Source: Magnaporthiopsis rhizophila
Lineage: Eukaryota > Ascomycota > Sordariomycetes > Magnaporthales > Magnaporthaceae
Assembly (NCBI GenBank): GCA_003049465.1
Contig: PYSS01000002.1
Span: forward strand, 620,001 to 684,000
Reading direction: 5' to 3'
DNA length: 64,000 bases
A program made the translations under genes and the position numbers. Below, in pieces: positions 10,859 through 22,577 of this stretch. The first letter of the stretch is position 1. Each line of letters opens with the position of its first letter. A model generated the notes under the pieces. It was not told where the DNA came from. It made no database searches and saw only the letters and a program-made list of their open reading frames with translations.

Positions 10859-13800
10859 ATGGATAGGACTCCAAGGAATATTGTGATAGTGGGTACGTGC
10901 TGTTTTGTTTTTCGCTTCGGCTCCTCCCGTCTTCCATCCCATATTCGCTCTCCCTGCAAGATGGGAACCAAATCCTTCGGGAATTTGGAGCGCATTTGCT
11001 CACGGCCGCTGCCTGCCCTCTTTGCACCTCTTCCCGCTTTGGGCGGATGCCGCTTGAATATTTTCCACCTGCCCGACCTTGCCCAACTCCCCTTGGGGCG
11101 CATCCTGGACTTGCATGATCGGCCCGTTCTAGGGGTGTTGCCAGAAATACCGTAACTGTGCCATCAGACCACCGATCCTCAACCAGCACAGTGACGCTCT
11201 AAGCTTCTTTGCTCTCGCTGACATGTGACGTCACCGCATCGACTCTGCCCGCACAGGTGGCGGCGTCATGGGCTGCACAACTGCCTACTACCTCACCCGT
11301 CACCCCAAGTACGATCCCGAAATCCATACCATCACCATCGTCGAAGCCGCAGGCATCGCCTCCAGTGCCTCGGGCAAGGCCGGGGGCCTTCTCGGACTCT
11401 GGGCCTACCCGGAGGAGACCGTCCCACTATCCTATCGTCTGCACCGTGAGCTGGCCGACGAACACGGTGGCGATAGCCGCTGGGGCTACCGCCGTCTCCA
11501 GGGCTGCGGCACCATACGGGTGAACCTACAAGATCCGCAAGATGCGGTATATGGCCCACCACCGCCACCTGACGAGGATGGCGGCGGCGGCAAAGGGCGT
11601 GCTGTCAAAAAAAGCAAGAAGCGCAAGAGAGACACAGCAAGTTTGTCGGCCAGGCTGAATGCTGAGACCACAGGGTTGACGTCTGAGTCAAGGTCTCGCA
11701 GCCCCATGACGGCCCCTCCGCAACCCAGACAGACGCAGCAAGGGCAACCGGCCCTCGAGACCCCGATACCTCAGCCGACTGCACCAATACAAGTACCAGT
11801 CCTTGCCGCAGTTGCCCTACAGCCGGAGCCACAGCAGCTGGAACCACAACACTTAGAAACGCAACACCCTGGCTCACGCAGTCCAGGACCACAGCATTCC
11901 GAGCCTCGAATAGACATCATACCAGAGTTGCCGCTACAACCGCCACCATTGGAGCAGCAGGTGGAACAAATCCTTCGGCAGCAGGAACACCAACATCTCG
12001 GTGACAAGCCAGTGCCTGTCGCCGTCCTGTTTGGTCTCAAGACGGGTTCCTGCACGCGATGGAAGTCCATATTCAGATACTCGAACGGCGACGTCACCTA
12101 TGGTCCTCGCGTACACCCTCTCCCTCCCCAGAACAGTGGTGACGGCCCCACAAATGCCAAGGCAACATCTCCGGATAGAACGATTACTGCCCCCTGTTCC
12201 GAGTCGGGCCATCAAGAGGTTCTGCCAACAATTGAGCAGGAGGCTCCCAAAAATACCCCGCAGCCGAACTCCAACGGCGACTCTGTCCCGACTGAGACTA
12301 CCAACCATCATAGTACGAGTAGCAGCAGCAGCAACGGCCAAGATGCGCTACAGACCCCCGGCGCCCCTCCCAGGACCGACGAAGAATCCGGCACAGCCCC
12401 GAATGCGTTGAGTGCGAAGGAGGTTGTGCCACCGACATCAGAGCCTAGCCATGTAGCACCGAACGGATCCCGGGATGCCGCCATGAACGGAATGGCGGAT
12501 AGCGGACGAGATGAAGAAGGTGCGGAAGAGCTCGTTACTGAACAACCGCAGTCGCCGGCTGAGAATGTCGCCAACGCGATCGATAGTGGCCTAAACGGGG
12601 AAGCCGCCGAGCTCCCAATTGGTAGCCAGAGCATGGTCGACGATGTCTCCGTAACCGTGGTGGTTGCCAGCAAAGAGGTTGACGTGGCGGGGCTCCAGAA
12701 CGGAGCCCCGGGCGAGACTACCAACGCTCATATGGGCACTAGAAACGGCATCACAGAGCCCAGAGAGGGCGGGTGCATCCATGTTTTCGGAGGCAGCAGC
12801 GAGGGCGCCACACAGGAGCCCTGGCACAAGGTCCCCAAGCTGGACGAGACGGCTTCGGCGTCAATGACAGAGCTCCCGCTCCCCGCGGAGCTCGACTGGG
12901 TAAAGCGTGATATTGTGTCGGCATGGGAGGAGCAGGGATACTTGGGCCGCAATGAGACGGCCCAGGTGCACCCGTACCACTTCACGACGTCGATGGCAGC
13001 TTTAGCACAGGAGCGCGGCGTCAATGTTCGTCTTGGAACCAAGGTCACGAGGATTATCACCTCGGCCGCCGTGTCCAACGGCAAGGCTTCGGGCGGCAGT
13101 GGTGGTGGCATCGTCCGGGGCGTGGAGCTTCTCGACCGCAATCGCAATCACGCGTGGACCATGGAGGACGTCACTGACGTCCTGGTCACGGCAGGGCCCT
13201 GGACCTCGACCCTGCTTCCCCAATCCAAGGTAAGGCCGGTGAGGGCGCACAGCGTCGTGTGGGAGGCCGATGTCAGCCCCTTTGCCGTCTTCACCAGCAT
13301 CACGCTCCCGGATGGATATGTCCCAGCTCACCGGGTCGAAAAAGGCGAGAAGAGGAAACACAACAGAGTCGATCCTGAGGCCTATGCGCGGCCGTTTGGC
13401 GAGGTTTACGCGTGTGGTACGTGAGAATGCTTCTTTCTGTTTTGCCGCTCTGTGCCGAGGAAAGGAAGGAAAAGAAAAAGTTTCCCAGGGAGTCCATACA
13501 AAGGTACTAACAACAAAATAGGCGAGATTGACGAGTTGGTGCCGCTCCCGCCGACGGCGGACATGGTCGAGGCCGACGAGAGCCAGTGCGAGGACCTTAT
13601 TGCGTACCTAGGCCTCGTGTCGCCGCAGCTTGCCTCAGCCCCCGTCAAGGCCCGCCAAGCCTGCTACATGCCCGAGCGTAAGCCGCACCCGGTCTTTGGA
13701 CAGACCTTGACGCCCGGCCTCTGGATCGCCGCAGGACACAGCTGCTGGGGGATACAGCACGCGCCCGCCACGGGCCTGCTCATGGCCGAGATGATGATGG

Positions 13801-13868
13801 ACGGCCGCGTCTCGAGCATCGAGCCCGGGCTCATCGCCAAGTTCGACCCGAGGAGAGCGAAGATATGA
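10859..13868 (+). CDS. FAD-dependent oxidoreductase (DAO family) with large internal disordered insertion
   Basis: Exons 10859-10892, 11257-13416 and 13522-13868 (introns 364 and 105 nt, both phase 1) give 846 aa. The N-terminus has the FAD-binding Rossmann motif GGGVMG after NIVIV, followed by ASGKAGGLL typical of the D-amino-acid-oxidase/glycine-oxidase fold. The C-terminal exon has GLWIAAGHSCWGIQHAPATG, the second FAD contact. In between, residues ~107-533 are low-complexity (runs of Pro, Gln, Ser, Gly; a basic patch KKSKKRKRD). Folded sequence resumes at WHKVPKLDE and the substrate-domain strand VNVRLGTKVTRI. The fold resembles yeast Tda3, an oxidoreductase linked to late endosome-Golgi transport, but Tda3 lacks such an insertion. 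The insertion is in frame with no stops or splice signals that cleanly remove it. Confidence 0.85.
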
Positions 13869-14822
13869 AGTGGAGAGGTTGACGGACGAGATTTAGAGGC
13901 GTTGTTCCGACCGCCACGAAATGGATACATTGGGTCGGCCCTGGGATGGGTTAGGCCTATCCAGTGTCCCTTTTTCTTTACCCAATTATCCTTGTTTGAT
14001 GTAGATGTGCTGTCAGTCGCTTATTACCTAGTCATACACCAGCAAAGCTCAGTCTTGCACGCCAACAGTGTGCTGTGCGCTAGGCCCTTCATGTATCTCT
14101 CGGGTCACACATGGCAGTACAGTATCCCGTTGGCTTGGTGCCGTCACTCAAATTCTGAGCCGATCCAGCCCGGGTGGTTTTTGCCACTTGCTTCCCGGTG
14201 TCCAGAATAGCGGCCGAGCAAATGTGTGCGGTTCCGACGACGCTGATTGTAGCTCGCATAATCCGGGCATGTGCCGTAGGTCCCTTTGCCCGTTTTCGAT
14301 ATACTTTCTCGTCCTTCCCCGCCTTCCATATTCTTTCTTGTCTCTTTCGGTCAACGTATGTACTTACCGTAGACTGTACTTTTGTCCGCGGACCCCCTTT
14401 CCGCACCGCCATGCACGTGGCCAATGCGCAAAGCCGGCGTTGCCGGTCACTGCTTCCTTGCACATGCATTACTATTACGCACATCTACCGTGCGACTTAC
14501 GTCGGGCATCCAACATCCAGACATGGATATGCCTGCCATGTAGGTGCCATCAATGCCGATGACAGGGGAGGGCGGGACATTCTTGACTAGTAAGCTTTTC
14601 TTCTCCTTGGATGGAGGAATGGTCCCTTGCGGGGACATCACATCACAGCCATTGCAGCGGGGACCCTCTTTCACTTTTATCCCTTTTTAGCCTCCGCAAC
14701 GTCCTACCTCGTATGTTCTTTGCATATTTAGTAAGTATGTACCCCCGTGACAAAAAGAATTTATTATTCAACCAAACTACCCGGACAAGGTTACCCACGG
14801 AGACTAATGCCGCCCGCCCTGC
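13869..14822. other. Intergenic between two convergent 3' ends
   Basis: Both flanking genes end here, so it holds their 3' UTRs. AT content is higher toward 14700-14800. No coding frame is supported. Confidence 0.5.
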
Positions 14823-15845
14823 CTATAGCGACTTCTCGATCTCCATAATCTCCTTGGTGCCCTCCTCGATGGCCGAGACCTGGGCCTTTGTGAGCCTCTT
14901 GAGCGGGCGGCGCGGGTGGCCGCCGTAGCCGTACCAGCTCTGGATGGCCTGCTTGGTGCCGGCGATGGCGGCCTTGGTGAGCACCCAGTCGCCGCGGCTG
15001 AGCACCTTTTGCAGCTCCATGGCCTCGTCGCGCTTGCCCTCGGCCCAGAGGTTCCAAACGCGCACGCAGACTTTCGGCATGACGTTTGCGCCGCCCGCGA
15101 TGATGCCGCCGCCGCCGCTGACCAGCGTCTGGACCGTGAAGTCGCAGATGCCGCCAAAGGCCATGTAGCCCGAGCCCTCGGAGAAGGGCGTCTTGGCGTT
15201 GGTGGCGCGCGCGACGCGCGTCAGCTTGCCCGTGTTGCCGCACGTGAACTTTGTGCCCACGATGTTGGGGTGCTCGGCCAGCTTGACGAGCAGCTCCGAG
15301 TCCATGTCGATGCCGGCCACGGCGCCCGGGTAGTTGTACAGGATCAGACCCACCGGGCTCGCGTCGGCCACGGCGGTGAAGTACTGTGTTATGGCCTCCT
15401 CGTCCATCAGACCCCGGTAGTAGGACGGCGGCAGGATGAGGACGTAGTCGGCCCCGGCCCCCTTGGCGGCCTGGCAGAGCTCGATGGTGCCCCTGACGCT
15501 GCCCTCGGTGGCGCCCAGGATGATGGGCATGTCCGGGAAGCCGGCGGCGTTGAGGGCCTCGCGCGTGGCCTTGGTGACGGCCAGCTTCTCGTCACGGGTG
15601 CAGTGGACCGCCTCGCCGTTGGAGCCCATGGTGACGATGCCGGCAAGGCCTGCCCGTGCCAGCCGCTCGGCATGCTTCTTGATGGTGGGGATGTCCAGCT
15701 CCTCGGTATCCGAGTCGAAGAAGGTCATGGTGGGAGCGTAAATTCCACACGGAAGCGGCCGCCTCGAGGTCGCGTGACCGCTTGAGCTGCCATTGCCATT
15801 GGCGACGCCGTTTCCGCTGGAAATCGTCATGATGGCAAAAGTCAA
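14823..15845 (-). CDS. DapA-family aldolase/lyase (dihydrodipicolinate synthase-like)
   Basis: Single exon, 340 aa; the Met five codons downstream (MTISSGNG) is an equally good start. After a short Gly/Ser-rich leader comes a complete (beta/alpha)8 barrel of the DHDPS/NAL family: GSNGEAVHCT near residue 75 (carboxylate-binding loop), catalytic Tyr in LYNYPG near 170 and Schiff-base Lys in GTKFTCGN near 198. These enzymes make or break a C-C bond next to pyruvate. In fungi, which make lysine by the aminoadipate route, members are catabolic: candidates are 4-hydroxy-2-oxoglutarate aldolase, or the 2-keto-3-deoxy-L-galactonate aldolase of galacturonate breakdown. I cannot choose between them from sequence. 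Cytosolic; no targeting signal. Confidence 0.88.
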   Translation of the reverse strand: MTFAIMTISSGNGVANGNGSSSGHATSRRPLPCGIYAPTMTFFDSDTEELDIPTIKKHAERLARAGLAGIVTMGSNGEAVHCTRDEKLAVTKATREALNAAGFPDMPIILGATEGSVRGTIELCQAAKGAGADYVLILPPSYYRGLMDEEAITQYFTAVADASPVGLILYNYPGAVAGIDMDSELLVKLAEHPNIVGTKFTCGNTGKLTRVARATNAKTPFSEGSGYMAFGGICDFTVQTLVSGGGGIIAGGANVMPKVCVRVWNLWAEGKRDEAMELQKVLSRGDWVLTKAAIAGTKQAIQSWYGYGGHPRRPLKRLTKAQVSAIEEGTKEIMEIEKSL

Positions 15846-18818
15846 CCGAGTGATGGGATGGGCGAGTGATCAAGAACTTGCGCCGGCGCAACAGTGGCCT
15901 CCAAGGGAGGATGGTATGCTAATAGTCTAGCTTCAAGCAACACACGCAGAGTGCTCAGGATCGGTGACAAGTGCCAGTCGAGGGAGGGGGTAGTTAGTAT
16001 GGTGACGCAACGAGAAGACGCTCGCTGGAGACGAGGCGGAAGTCTCGGGGATAAATAGCTGGCCAGGCTTGGGCCAAAGCCGCGCGGAACGTTTACTCGT
16101 TCAGACATTAGTCCGAACGGCACCACAATTATTTTTTTTTTTTTTTTTTTTTAGACGAGGGATGTGAGTTGGCGTGTCATAGGGTCTGGAACTGGAGCAA
16201 CAGGAGGCTTCCATCTTGTTGAACTAAAGTTTGGTGGGACCGGGGGACCCGAGCATTGCGAAAAGGTAAATGGGATGGCACACCTCTCAAGGATAGAAGT
16301 AAAGGTTAGTTCCCGGTAGGTAGGGGCTTGTCGGCTCGGAACTGGGCTGGTACACCCAGGAGCATACAAAATCACACTCGAGGCAATGTATCTCGCCACT
16401 GTCCCCATTTTATCGGTACTTGACTCTCACCGAAGCCCACACGTCGCGGCTTGTCACCCCCTAACCAGTCCAGGGGGCCCACCGACTAACCTTGACTATC
16501 CTTGAGAGGTAATTTTGCGGGGGCGAGTTGCGGTGTTGCGGTGTTCGGGCGCGGGCAGCATTGCCACAGGCATGGGACCCTCCCTCCGCTGTGGTTTGGA
16601 TAGGGCAATATATGGCGCGTGGACTTATAGTGCTGGGTTCAACAAATCACGCATACACGCCCAGGAGCAAGTCCCGGCCTCCAGGGGGCGCTGGAGTGGG
16701 CCATCGTCTTCCTGATGCCGAACACACAGCCGCGAGACGACGGCGCTAGGGACGCAGCTTGGCACTCGGTGAGTCGCCTGGCCGGTTGTGGGACGGGCAC
16801 CCGGTGCTACTGGGACGCCACAGGGAAAAGGGGTGTCTGGGTATCGTCTCTGAGATTTATGATGGAGGAAACAGGGTGATGGGCAGCAAAGGGAGATTGA
16901 GGGGTGGAAAAAAGTTGGACAAGCTCTGCTAGCATGTGGGTATCGAGCCGGGCACACAAAGTGTGGAGCGCATGGGCTGGGGATTCGAGGGGAGTGATGG
17001 GACGAATGGGGTAGAAGACAGGATGAAGATGGGAAACACAGAGATTTGGTTTCGAGACGGCAGCAAGGAGAAGACGGGAAGGGCCGACGACTGGAAACGG
17101 TCTTGGAGAGGCGGTCACCAAGGAAAAAAAGAAGAAAAAAAAGAAGGAAAAAAAAATGAGAGAAGGGAGGAGACAGAGAACTTCAAGGTCACGGCCAAGG
17201 CCGCGGAGTCGTAAAAACACCCGCAAAAATCGCAGCAGCATGAACGATGAGAGACGAGGAGCAGGTGCTCGTCCAGGCCAAAAGAGTTTGTCGCTTGGTG
17301 AGGAGTCGGTTGCGGAAGTTGCCCCTGAAAAGAAAGAACAGCTGAGGCGGGGAAGGTGTTTGACCGGGCGGCCTTTTTCGGAGGGTTTAGATGCATTGGT
17401 GATTGGTGGCAACCTCACCGTCGCCCACCCACCTACACCCATACAGGGACACCCGCCCGGGCTTCCACTGGACCTGGCGGCAGAGTCCTCGGAATGGAAG
17501 AGTTCGCGTCGAGAAGTCCAGATCGAGGCTCAATCAAGGTTTTGATGACGTGGGGTGGCAGAATCACCGAGTTAGGAAGGCGGTGGAACGCGGTACAATT
17601 CCATGCTACTATACTTTGTGTGGCCTCTTGGTTTCTCAATGCTGGCCGGGTTCGTTGGAAACACCTCAATGCTTTGATGCCTGCAATAACCACGACCCGG
17701 TGGCCTGCATCAAGACGACGGAGAGATTATTTCGCACCAACCAAAAGGCCAGGCTTGACTGATAAATTCGGACAACGCAAAGCCGGGATTGGCCGCTTTA
17801 ATTGGTCCGCTTCGTTGGTTGCACAACCACTCGATTTTCGATTTAATCGATTGGTCAATGGGTGTGCTCGTCTGACATATTCCACCAACCCGGCGGGAAT
17901 GATTTAGCCTGAGAATGGCATCTCTGATCCGAACCTTTTTTCCCGCTCGCCCAAAGTCTCGTTGATTTCGTGGTGGTGTCGCTCCAGGTTTTCGGCACCC
18001 AGAGGCCCCAAGGTCAAATTCATGTGAGCTCCCGAGTGCGGGGCAATAAAGCGCTAAGCCACGCTGCGATAAATTCTGCAACGTGGGGGCGGGGCAGCTG
18101 CCGCCATGCCGACGGGCCTGAGCCACTCTACGTTTTGCGACTTGATCTCGATCCAAGAGAGACACTTCTTTTCTAGCGACGCTGTCAGAGTGTCCATGAC
18201 TGCAGCCTAGGAGCCCTCGTGCAGTGCAATGATCGATGATGAAGCGATCGGAAATAGACTCGAACCGAACAAGCCCCGAAGAGCAAACAATGACCCGACG
18301 GCTCGAGGTCCCCCACGCAGCAGAAGCGACGGAAAACCCACCCGTTCCTATCACCGGTCTACTGGTGCCTAGACGCTACACCCTATAAACGTTAGATTCG
18401 GCCGGACTCCAATTATTCGAGTGTTTATGTCACGCAAGGGTTTACAAGGAACTGACGAAAAAAACAGATGGATGCAGCTGAGATGTAACCGGGGCGGATT
18501 AATTTTCCCAAAACTCCGCACCGGTCACCCAAAAGGCCGGTTCAATGGCAAGCGAGCGACGTCTCTCCAAATCGCTCCAATGCTTCCACTCGTTGCCGAC
18601 CCCCTCCCCAATTTTCTGGATGGATCCCTACCCGACAGTAGCCTCGCCGCAGATTTCGCAGTGGGGGAAGACCTGATGTTCTACGTAGATATACCGTTAA
18701 AGATTGAATATCTTCGTCGTTTTGCTTCTGTCACTTGCTGTCCGTCGTAGATACCCTTGGATGAAAACCATCCCACAATCGATCCTCCTCCTCCTTCTGC
18801 CCCATCAGCTTCGGAAAG
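15846..18818. other. Long intergenic region with poly-T run
   Basis: About 3 kb upstream of two divergently transcribed genes. A T21 run lies at 16132-16152 and a purine-rich stretch at about 16960-17240 (A/G runs such as GAAAAAAAAG). Open frames at 16807-17442 and 17710-18354 on the minus strand are compositional. Nothing is supported as coding. Confidence 0.45.
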
Positions 18819-20371
18819 ATGGCCGCCCTTAACGTGCTTATGGTGAGTGGACGGAAGAGAGATCCTGTAGCCACTCTAATAATGCTGATGAACCCAAATC
18901 CTAGGTCGGCACCGGCGAGTATACCACCGGCTTCGTCGGTGGGGGTGCCTCCGGCTCGGATAAGAAGGTGGGCGTCGTTGCCCTGTCCATGTTCGACCTT
19001 CGCCGACGTGGCAAGGTCGGGAAGCTGAGCATGGTCGGCGTCAACGGGACCAAGTACCCAGCCATCCGTGAGCATTGACACCCGACATGTACTGCTAGTA
19101 GTCTTTTCGTCATTTTTGGCCTGCTCGTTTCTAACGCTTGCTCACGCCCGAAGGCGAGCATCTTCACAAGAACATCTCGCTCGCCTACAACAACCTTGAC
19201 ACCTCGTTCCAGTCGTTCCCTGCGGATGACGTCAAGGACCCGGACTCGTACAAGACCGCCATTGACGCGCTGCAGCCCGGCGATGCCATCACTATCTTCA
19301 CTCCCGACCCCACCCACTACCCCATGTACGTCACTCCTGTTTCCCTCTGCCTTCCTTCCCCTTTTCACCAAGGGGCCAGGTGTACTTTAAGGGGTCTTGC
19401 TGGCAATCCATACAACCTCTGAAAATGCAACATTCTTGTACAGAGACGTGTCATTGGCTCGGCATCACTAATACCATCACAGCGCCCTCTATGCCATCGA
19501 GAGGAAGATCCACGTCATGATCACCAAGCCGGCGGTCAAGCTGCTGGAGCACCACCAGCTGCTGCTGGAGGCGGCGCAAAAGAACGGCGTCTACGTCTAC
19601 ATCGAGCACCACAAGCGCTACGACCCGGCCTACTCGGACGCGCGGTTCCGGGCGCAGAAGCTGGGCGACTTCAACTACTTCTACAGCTACATGTCGCAGC
19701 CCAAGTTCCAGCTCGAGACCTTCAAGGCCTGGGCGGGCGTCGAGTCGGACATATCGTACTACCTCAACAGCCACCACGTCGACATATGCGACTCGATGGT
19801 GTCGCAGCTGGGCTACGCGCCCGTCAAGGTGTCGGCCTCGGCCTCCAAGGGCGTCGCCACCAGCATGGGCTGCCACGAGTCGACCGAGGACACCATCTCG
19901 CTGCTGGTGCACTGGGAGAACGCGGCGACGGGCAAGCACGCCACGGCCGTCTACACGGCGTCGTGGACGGCGCCGCAGCGCGCGGGCGTGCACTCCAACC
20001 AGTACTTCCACTACCTGGCCCGCGACGGCGAGATCCGCATCGACCAGGCCAAGCGCGGCTACGACGTGGCCGACGACGGCGTCGGCCAGCTCGTGTGGTA
20101 CAACCCCTTCTACATGCGCTACGCGCCCGACGAGGACGGCAACTTCAACGGCCAGACGGGCTACGGCTACGTGTCGATGGAGAAGTTCGTCGACGGCTGC
20201 CGCGCCGTCAACGCCGGCACCCTCAAGCCCGAGGACCTGGATGCCAAGGGGCTGCCGACGCTGCGGAACACCATCGCCACCACGGCCATCCTCGAGGCCG
20301 GCCGGAGGAGCATCGACGAGGCGCGTGAGATTCGCATAGTGCGGGAAGGTGGCAAGTGGTCTCTTGTGTAG
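18819..20371 (+). CDS. NAD(P)-dependent oxidoreductase, Gfo/Idh/MocA family
   Basis: Four exons: 18819-18842, 18905-19067, 19154-19325, 19483-20371 (phases 0, 1, 2; 415 aa). The first residues MAALNVLMVGTGEYTTGF give a Rossmann GTGxxTxG motif. THYPIALYAIERKIHVMITKP is the conserved segment in which the usual EKP reads TKP (Lys-Pro kept, near residue 132). The C-terminal half is the alpha/beta substrate domain, with H-rich HHKRYDP and YLNSHHVDICD. The family oxidises or reduces sugars, inositols and related hydroxyl compounds. The substrate cannot be inferred. The gene is divergent from the DapA-family aldolase 3 kb away, so a shared carbohydrate-catabolic role is possible but unproven. Confidence 0.88.
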
Positions 20372-21435
20372 GGAAGAAAGGACAAGGGAAAAACGTGGGT
20401 ATTTGTGTTTATCATGTGCGGATGACGGGGTAGCATCTTGCGCGGTGCTGATTATAGTATGCTCTGCCGGTTTCAATCTTCTTTTTGTTTATATTCAGGT
20501 ATCAGAAGACCGGGGACTTGGGCCGGTCACAACGAAACTGTGTCCCAACATACGAGTTCCCAGATCCGGAAAAGTCTAGGCAGTGGCAGCGCCGCGGCAC
20601 TCGAACAGCAGAACAGAACAGGCAAACAGCAGACGGTCAGGCCATGTCCCGCAAAATGTGTCGGGCTCTTGTATCCGGCATCCGAGGGGGGGTTCAACTG
20701 TGGGAGAGGTTTTTTTGAACTTCCGAGCGGCCCGATTGTGCGGTTTATACGGCCATATCATGCCACCGCGTGAACAACCCCAGCCCAACACGCGTCCTGC
20801 AGAAATACTGCCCCTTTCAGGCTACGAATGCTACCTTCTCCCCTTCCAATGCGAACGCTAAGGTTTGGCTGATTGATTGCCTGGCTATCCGTTCCTTCCG
20901 TTCCTTCCGCGGCACTTGGGCTCCACAACCAAGAAAACAAGCTTCGGGGCGGCCATTGATCTGCGTCCAATTAGCGATTTCCTTGCTTCCATCCATGCAC
21001 GCATGCAGCCTTCGTCCCGTCGGACGCGACCGTCAAAATGCGGAACTGCAGAACCAAAGGGATGAAGTCTCTAGCCGGCCAGACCCGGCTAGCTGATGCA
21101 TGGTGGCGGAGCTTGGCACCGGGCTGAACAGAGGGGTGAAAGTGACTGAGGTATCGTAGAACGCTCTATGATTGGACGGACGGCTGGTGCCGCGCTACGA
21201 GACGGTGTAGAGGTCCAGCCTCGGATTGGCCATCCGGGGGGATAGATATCAACGCCGCTATGCGTGGCGGAGGCATGCTTACTCACATGCCAGGGAACAC
21301 GGCAGACCGCACGTGAATGAACCGGGAGTCTCTTAGCAGATATATGCAGGAACGAGAGCTCTCTCGTCGAGCTTAGTGGTTTTCCTTCCCACAGTCTTTT
21401 ACCCGACACACGCACCCACTTCCGGCCAGACAAAC
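20372..21435. other. Intergenic
   Basis: Holds the 3' UTR of the dehydrogenase and the promoter of the GT8 gene. A small CGTTCCTTC-type tandem repeat lies near 20888-20908. No coding frame is supported. Confidence 0.45.
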
Positions 21436-22577
21436 ATGGCAAACTCCGTTGTCTACTGTACGGTATGTGGAAGAGTAGAAGATGTCACAACCAGGAGAGC
21501 CCGAGAAGAACACTGCTGACACCAGTACGATACTTTGACAGCTCGTCACAAACGACGCATATGTGACAGGTACGTTTGCAGCGATGCGGTTCCCAACAGC
21601 TACAAACTGTAACACTACCGAGGTCGCTAACACGAAGGTCACCAAATCCAGCTGCCCTAGTCCTCGCCAAGTCGCTCCGCGACACAGGCACGCGCATCCC
21701 ACTCGCGGTGCTCACGACGCCAGAAGCAATGTCGCCGGCGGCCCTGGCCCGCCTGCGCATCCTCTTCGACATAATCCTCGACGTCCCACCGCTCGGCGGG
21801 GGCGACGACGACTGCGCCGCCTCGAACCTCGCGAACTTGGCCCTCATGGGCCGGCAGGACCTGGCGGCCACGCTGACCAAGCTGCACCTCTGGTCGCTCA
21901 CGCAGTTCGAGCGCGTCCTGTACCTGGACGCCGACACCCTGGTGCTGCGGTCGCTGGACCCGCTGCTGCTGTCGCTGCCCCTGGCCGACTTTGGCGGCTT
22001 CGCGGCCTCGCCCGAGCTCGGGTTCCCGGACTGCTTCAACTCGGGCGTCATGCTGCTCGTGCCCGACGCGGACCGGCACGCGGCGCTGCTGCGGCTCGCG
22101 GCGCGGACGGCGTCGTTTGACGGCGGCGACCAGGGCATCCTCAACGTGTTCTTTGGCGACGGTCCGCTTGGACAGCAGCAGCCTGCGCCGGCCAGGCAGA
22201 GGAAGGGGAGCAGCGGCGGGGCGTCCGACTCGGACTCGGCCGATTCGGGCGTGGTCTTGGGGGCGGAGGAACAGGATGGTGAGAGGACGGCAGGGGACAG
22301 GACCTCGGAAGAGACGGGAGGCACGTGGCACCGGCTGAGCTTCACGTACAACATCGAGCTGTACAGGATGTACCGGCTGAACATGCCCGCCATGTTGCGG
22401 TACCAGGACCAGCACAAGGTGCTGCACTTCATCGGCAAGGAGAAGCCGTGGCACTTTGCCGACGGCGTGGTGGACATCTCCCAGGATCCCAGCCCCTATC
22501 TACGGTTCTATGCCGACAACGTCGCGCGGTGGTGGCGGGTGCGGAGGTCGTTGCCCGAGGGGGCTGACGAGGCGTGA
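21436..22577 (+). CDS. Glycosyltransferase family 8, glycogenin-like
   Basis: Exons 21436-21462, 21542-21569, 21652-22577 (326 aa). Joining the two tiny 5' exons yields VYCTLVTNDAYVTAALVLA, the classic GT8 N-terminus, which the long open frame alone lacks. The DxD metal/nucleotide-sugar motif is LDADTLVL near residue 110; FNSGVMLL and DQGILN follow, and HFIGKEKPWH near 276 is the glycogenin-type C-terminal donor loop. An acidic Ser/Asp-rich insert (about residues 188-235) interrupts the domain. Family members transfer glucose or galactose from UDP-sugars. The long glycogen-synthase-binding tail of true glycogenin is absent, so it may be a glycogenin-related transferase with another acceptor. 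No signal peptide, hence cytosolic. Confidence 0.88.

Noticed and set aside
16807..17442. 211-aa open frame on the minus strand upstream of the Gfo/Idh gene
   Set aside because: Phe/Ser/Pro-rich because of a purine-rich plus strand; no domain, no splice context.
19451..20476. 341-aa open frame on the minus strand
   Set aside because: Exact antisense of the Gfo/Idh/MocA exon; high GC at third positions keeps the opposite strand open.
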